Below, in pieces: positions 62,298 to 64,000 of a DNA stretch of 64,000 nt; the stretch's first letter is position 1, and the number at the start of each line of letters is the position of its first letter. The notes under the pieces are model-generated. The model saw only the letters and a program-made list of their open reading frames with translations. It did not search any database and was not told the origin of the DNA. Origin of the DNA: Marinobacterium jannaschii DSM 6295 (GTDB lineage Bacteria > Pseudomonadota > Gammaproteobacteria > Pseudomonadales > Balneatricaceae); the NCBI RefSeq assembly GCF_000620085.1, contig NZ_JHVJ01000018.1, positions 53,674-117,673 on the forward strand, in the 5' to 3' direction. Position numbers and translations under genes: made by a program.

Positions 62298-63275
62298 TCA
62301 GAGTTCTTTTGTCAGATCTTTCGCCAGGCTGTCTGTCACATCGTGACCGGAAGCCTGCAGGTCAGCATGGTAGGAAGAGCGGACCATCGGGCCACTGGCG
62401 ACGTTTTCGAAGCCCAGCTCGTAACCGATCTCTTCGTACTCTTTGAATTCAGCCGGAGTCACATAGCGCTCTACGGCAAGGTGATGCTTGCTCGGCTGCA
62501 GGTACTGACCGATAGTCAGCATACCGGCACCGTGTGCGCGCAAATCTTTCATCACCTCGATAATCTCTTCCTTGGTCTCGCCAAGGCCGACCATCAGGCC
62601 GGATTTAGTCGTCACTTCCGGATGCTGCTCTTTGTACTTCTTCAGCAGATCCAGTGACCACTGGTAGTCGGCACCCGGACGCACGCTGTCATACAGGCGT
62701 GGTACGGTTTCCATGTTGTGGTTCAGTACGTCTGGCGCATCGCTGGCCAGGGCTTGCAGTGCCTTATCCATCTTGCCGCGGAAATCCGGTACCAGGATCT
62801 CAACTTTCAGGTCCTGGTTGAGGGCGCGGGCTTCTCGGACACATTCAGCAAAGTGGGCGGCACCGCCGTCACGCAGGTCGTCGCGGTCGACAGAGGTGAT
62901 GACCACGTATTTCAGGTTCAGCTGACCGATGGTTTCGGCAACGTGCTTAGGCTCTTCCGGGTCCAGAGACATCGGCTTACCGTGAGCGACATCACAGAAA
63001 GGGCAGCGACGGGTACAGATCGCCCCCATGATCATAAAGGTGGCTGTACGTTTACTGAAACATTCCGCCAGGTTCGGGCAGGAGGCTTCTTCACAGACGG
63101 TATGCAGCTTTTTGCCGCGAAGCTGTTCTTTAACCTTCTTAACGTTGGCGTTGCTGCGAGGGTCGATACGGATCCATTCCGGTTTTCTCAGGCGTTTACG
63201 CTCAGGGTCTGGCTTATGGCGTAAGCGAGACATCTTGGATTCGCCCTTGAGTTCTTTCAGCGGAATCAGGTCCAT
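62298..63275 (-). CDS. lipA: Lipoyl synthase LipA
   Basis: 325 residues. Radical-SAM cysteines CTRRCPFC (C-x3-C-x2-C) bind the first [4Fe-4S] cluster. The auxiliary cluster ligands are in [12 protein letters not shown] (C-x4-C-x5-C). The C-terminal RSSYHAD is the conserved RSSYHA lipoyl synthase ending. It inserts sulfur into octanoyl-protein to form lipoyl groups, including the H protein of glycine cleavage. gcvT lies 146 nt upstream on the same strand, a functionally sensible neighbour. Confidence 0.96.
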   Translation of the reverse strand: MDLIPLKELKGESKMSRLRHKPDPERKRLRKPEWIRIDPRSNANVKKVKEQLRGKKLHTVCEEASCPNLAECFSKRTATFMIMGAICTRRCPFCDVAHGKPMSLDPEEPKHVAETIGQLNLKYVVITSVDRDDLRDGGAAHFAECVREARALNQDLKVEILVPDFRGKMDKALQALASDAPDVLNHNMETVPRLYDSVRPGADYQWSLDLLKKYKEQHPEVTTKSGLMVGLGETKEEIIEVMKDLRAHGAGMLTIGQYLQPSKHHLAVERYVTPAEFKEYEEIGYELGFENVASGPMVRSSYHADLQASGHDVTDSLAKDLTKEL

Positions 63276-63421
63276 CGGGTCACCTCTTGAATGGATCTTG
63301 GTATCTGTGGAAGGGAAAGCTATGTGCAGTTCGCTTTCCGGCAGGTGTATGATCCGGATATCGGCGCGCGGTGCAAGTTTTCCTGCACTTTTAGCGATAT
63401 CCGGAGCGGGCTGGCGGTTGC

Positions 63422-64000
63422 TTAGCCGCGGTAGTAACGCTGCTCGATAAATGGCGCGCGGGAAACGGTCATTGGCAGTTTCTTGCCACGTACTTCAGCA
63501 TAGACCACGGTTTCCAGCGGGCTGAAAGCGGTTTCAACGTAACCCATGGCTACCGGCGCACCGATAGTCGGGCCGAAAGTACCGCTGGTCACAACGCCGA
63601 TCTTGTTGCCTTCGGCATCAAACAGTTCAGTGCCTTCACGCACCGGTGCACGACCTTCACCCAGCAGGCCGACACGCTTGCGGGTCCAGTCTTTGTTGGC
63701 GATCTGGCCAAGAATCTTTTCAGCACCTGGGAAGCCACCGGCACGCTCACCGTCGGCACGACGGCACTTGGAGATCGCCCAGATCAGGCTGCCTTCCAGT
63801 GGAGTGGTCGTGGTATCGATATCGTGACCGTACAGGCACAGGCCGGATTCCAGACGCAGGGAGTCGCGGGCTCCCAGGCCGATCGCTTCAATCTCTGGCT
63901 GTTCCAGGAACAGGCGGGTCAGGCGCTCAGTTTCAGATGCCGGGATAGAGATTTCGTAACCGTCTTCGCCGGTGTAACCGGAGCGGGATACGAAGCACTC
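63422..64000 (-). CDS. gcvT: Glycine cleavage system T protein, N-terminus outside window
   Basis: The last 192 codons of aminomethyltransferase; the start lies beyond the right edge. Visible landmarks are [32 protein letters not shown] (the tetrahydrofolate-site region) and the C-terminal domain [15 protein letters not shown] and [13 protein letters not shown]. It transfers the methylene group of glycine to tetrahydrofolate. It ends 146 nt before lipA, possibly the same transcript. No glycine riboswitch can be sought, since the leader is not in the window. Confidence 0.95.
   Translation of the reverse strand, partial: ECFVSRSGYTGEDGYEISIPASETERLTRLFLEQPEIEAIGLGARDSLRLESGLCLYGHDIDTTTTPLEGSLIWAISKCRRADGERAGGFPGAEKILGQIANKDWTRKRVGLLGEGRAPVREGTELFDAEGNKIGVVTSGTFGPTIGAPVAMGYVETAFSPLETVVYAEVRGKKLPMTVSRAPFIEQRYYRG

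Noticed and set aside
1-64000. CRISPR array, tRNA, rRNA, insertion sequence or phage
   Set aside because: No spaced direct repeats, cloverleaf signatures, transposase or phage genes were seen.

Overview
The window looks like chromosome of a heterotrophic marine gammaproteobacterium, most likely an Oceanospirillaceae-type lineage (Marinobacterium/Neptunomonas/Amphritea-like). The reasons are a BCCT osmolyte transporter beside gamma-butyrobetaine hydroxylase, a Pseudomonas/Klebsiella-like nas cluster, EI-Ntr, many chemoreceptors and cyclic-di-GMP proteins, moderately high GC and dense operons. The genus is an inference from gene content. I see no rRNA, tRNA, CRISPR array, phage or insertion sequence.

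Layout. 1-2435: a secreted beta-helix, pectate-lyase-like protein cut by the window edge, with a 12-nt minisatellite. 2.8-12.5 kb: housekeeping and small enzyme genes (SGNH hydrolase, DUF1326, GNAT, NYN nuclease, RhlE helicase, DUF302, GFA, an N-terminally short fructosamine-kinase-like protein, DUF4344 metallopeptidase, isochorismatase-like hydrolase with a GlxA-type regulator, Ap4A phosphorylase). 12.6-13.7 kb: a minimal merR-merC-GDCCVxC cassette with a textbook MerR operator. 13.8-23 kb: LysR plus gamma-butyrobetaine dioxygenase, a second LysR, a putative heavy-metal exporter, a BCCT carrier, and an amidohydrolase/Rieske pair next to a perfect FNR/Anr box. 23.3-29.4 kb: soluble CZB chemoreceptor, lipoprotein, a large hybrid histidine kinase and a rhodanese.

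29.5-43.7 kb is the most interesting part: a nitrate-assimilation block. It holds narK-type transporter plus a PP2C/Ser-Thr kinase, an nrtABC (nasFED) ABC transporter, the nasT/nasS antitermination pair and the nitrate reductase nasA. Three nitrate operons (narK, nrtABC, nasA) each have a -24/-12 sigma-54 promoter followed by a leader. Each leader carries hexaloop hairpins with A at loop position 1 and G at position 4. The second hairpin overlaps an intrinsic terminator just before the start codon, which is the NasT/ANTAR antitermination layout. A fourth operon has the same promoter type and the same terminator-overlapping hexaloop hairpin. It encodes a sensorless membrane chemoreceptor abutting a membrane-anchored NIT (nitrate/nitrite-sensing)-like protein. 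The inference is a split nitrate chemoreceptor that is switched on together with nitrate assimilation. nirB/nirD are not in the window.

43.8-64 kb: an acyltransferase-like protein, beta-lactamase-fold hydrolase, M61-like peptidase, DUF938 methyltransferase, EI-Ntr (ptsP), a CBS-PAS-GAF-GGDEF-EAL protein, AraC regulator, EamA exporter, acetaldehyde-type aldehyde dehydrogenase, TorF-like porin, a double-receiver response regulator, TraB/GumN-like protein, two hypothetical genes, lipA and the 3' part of gcvT.
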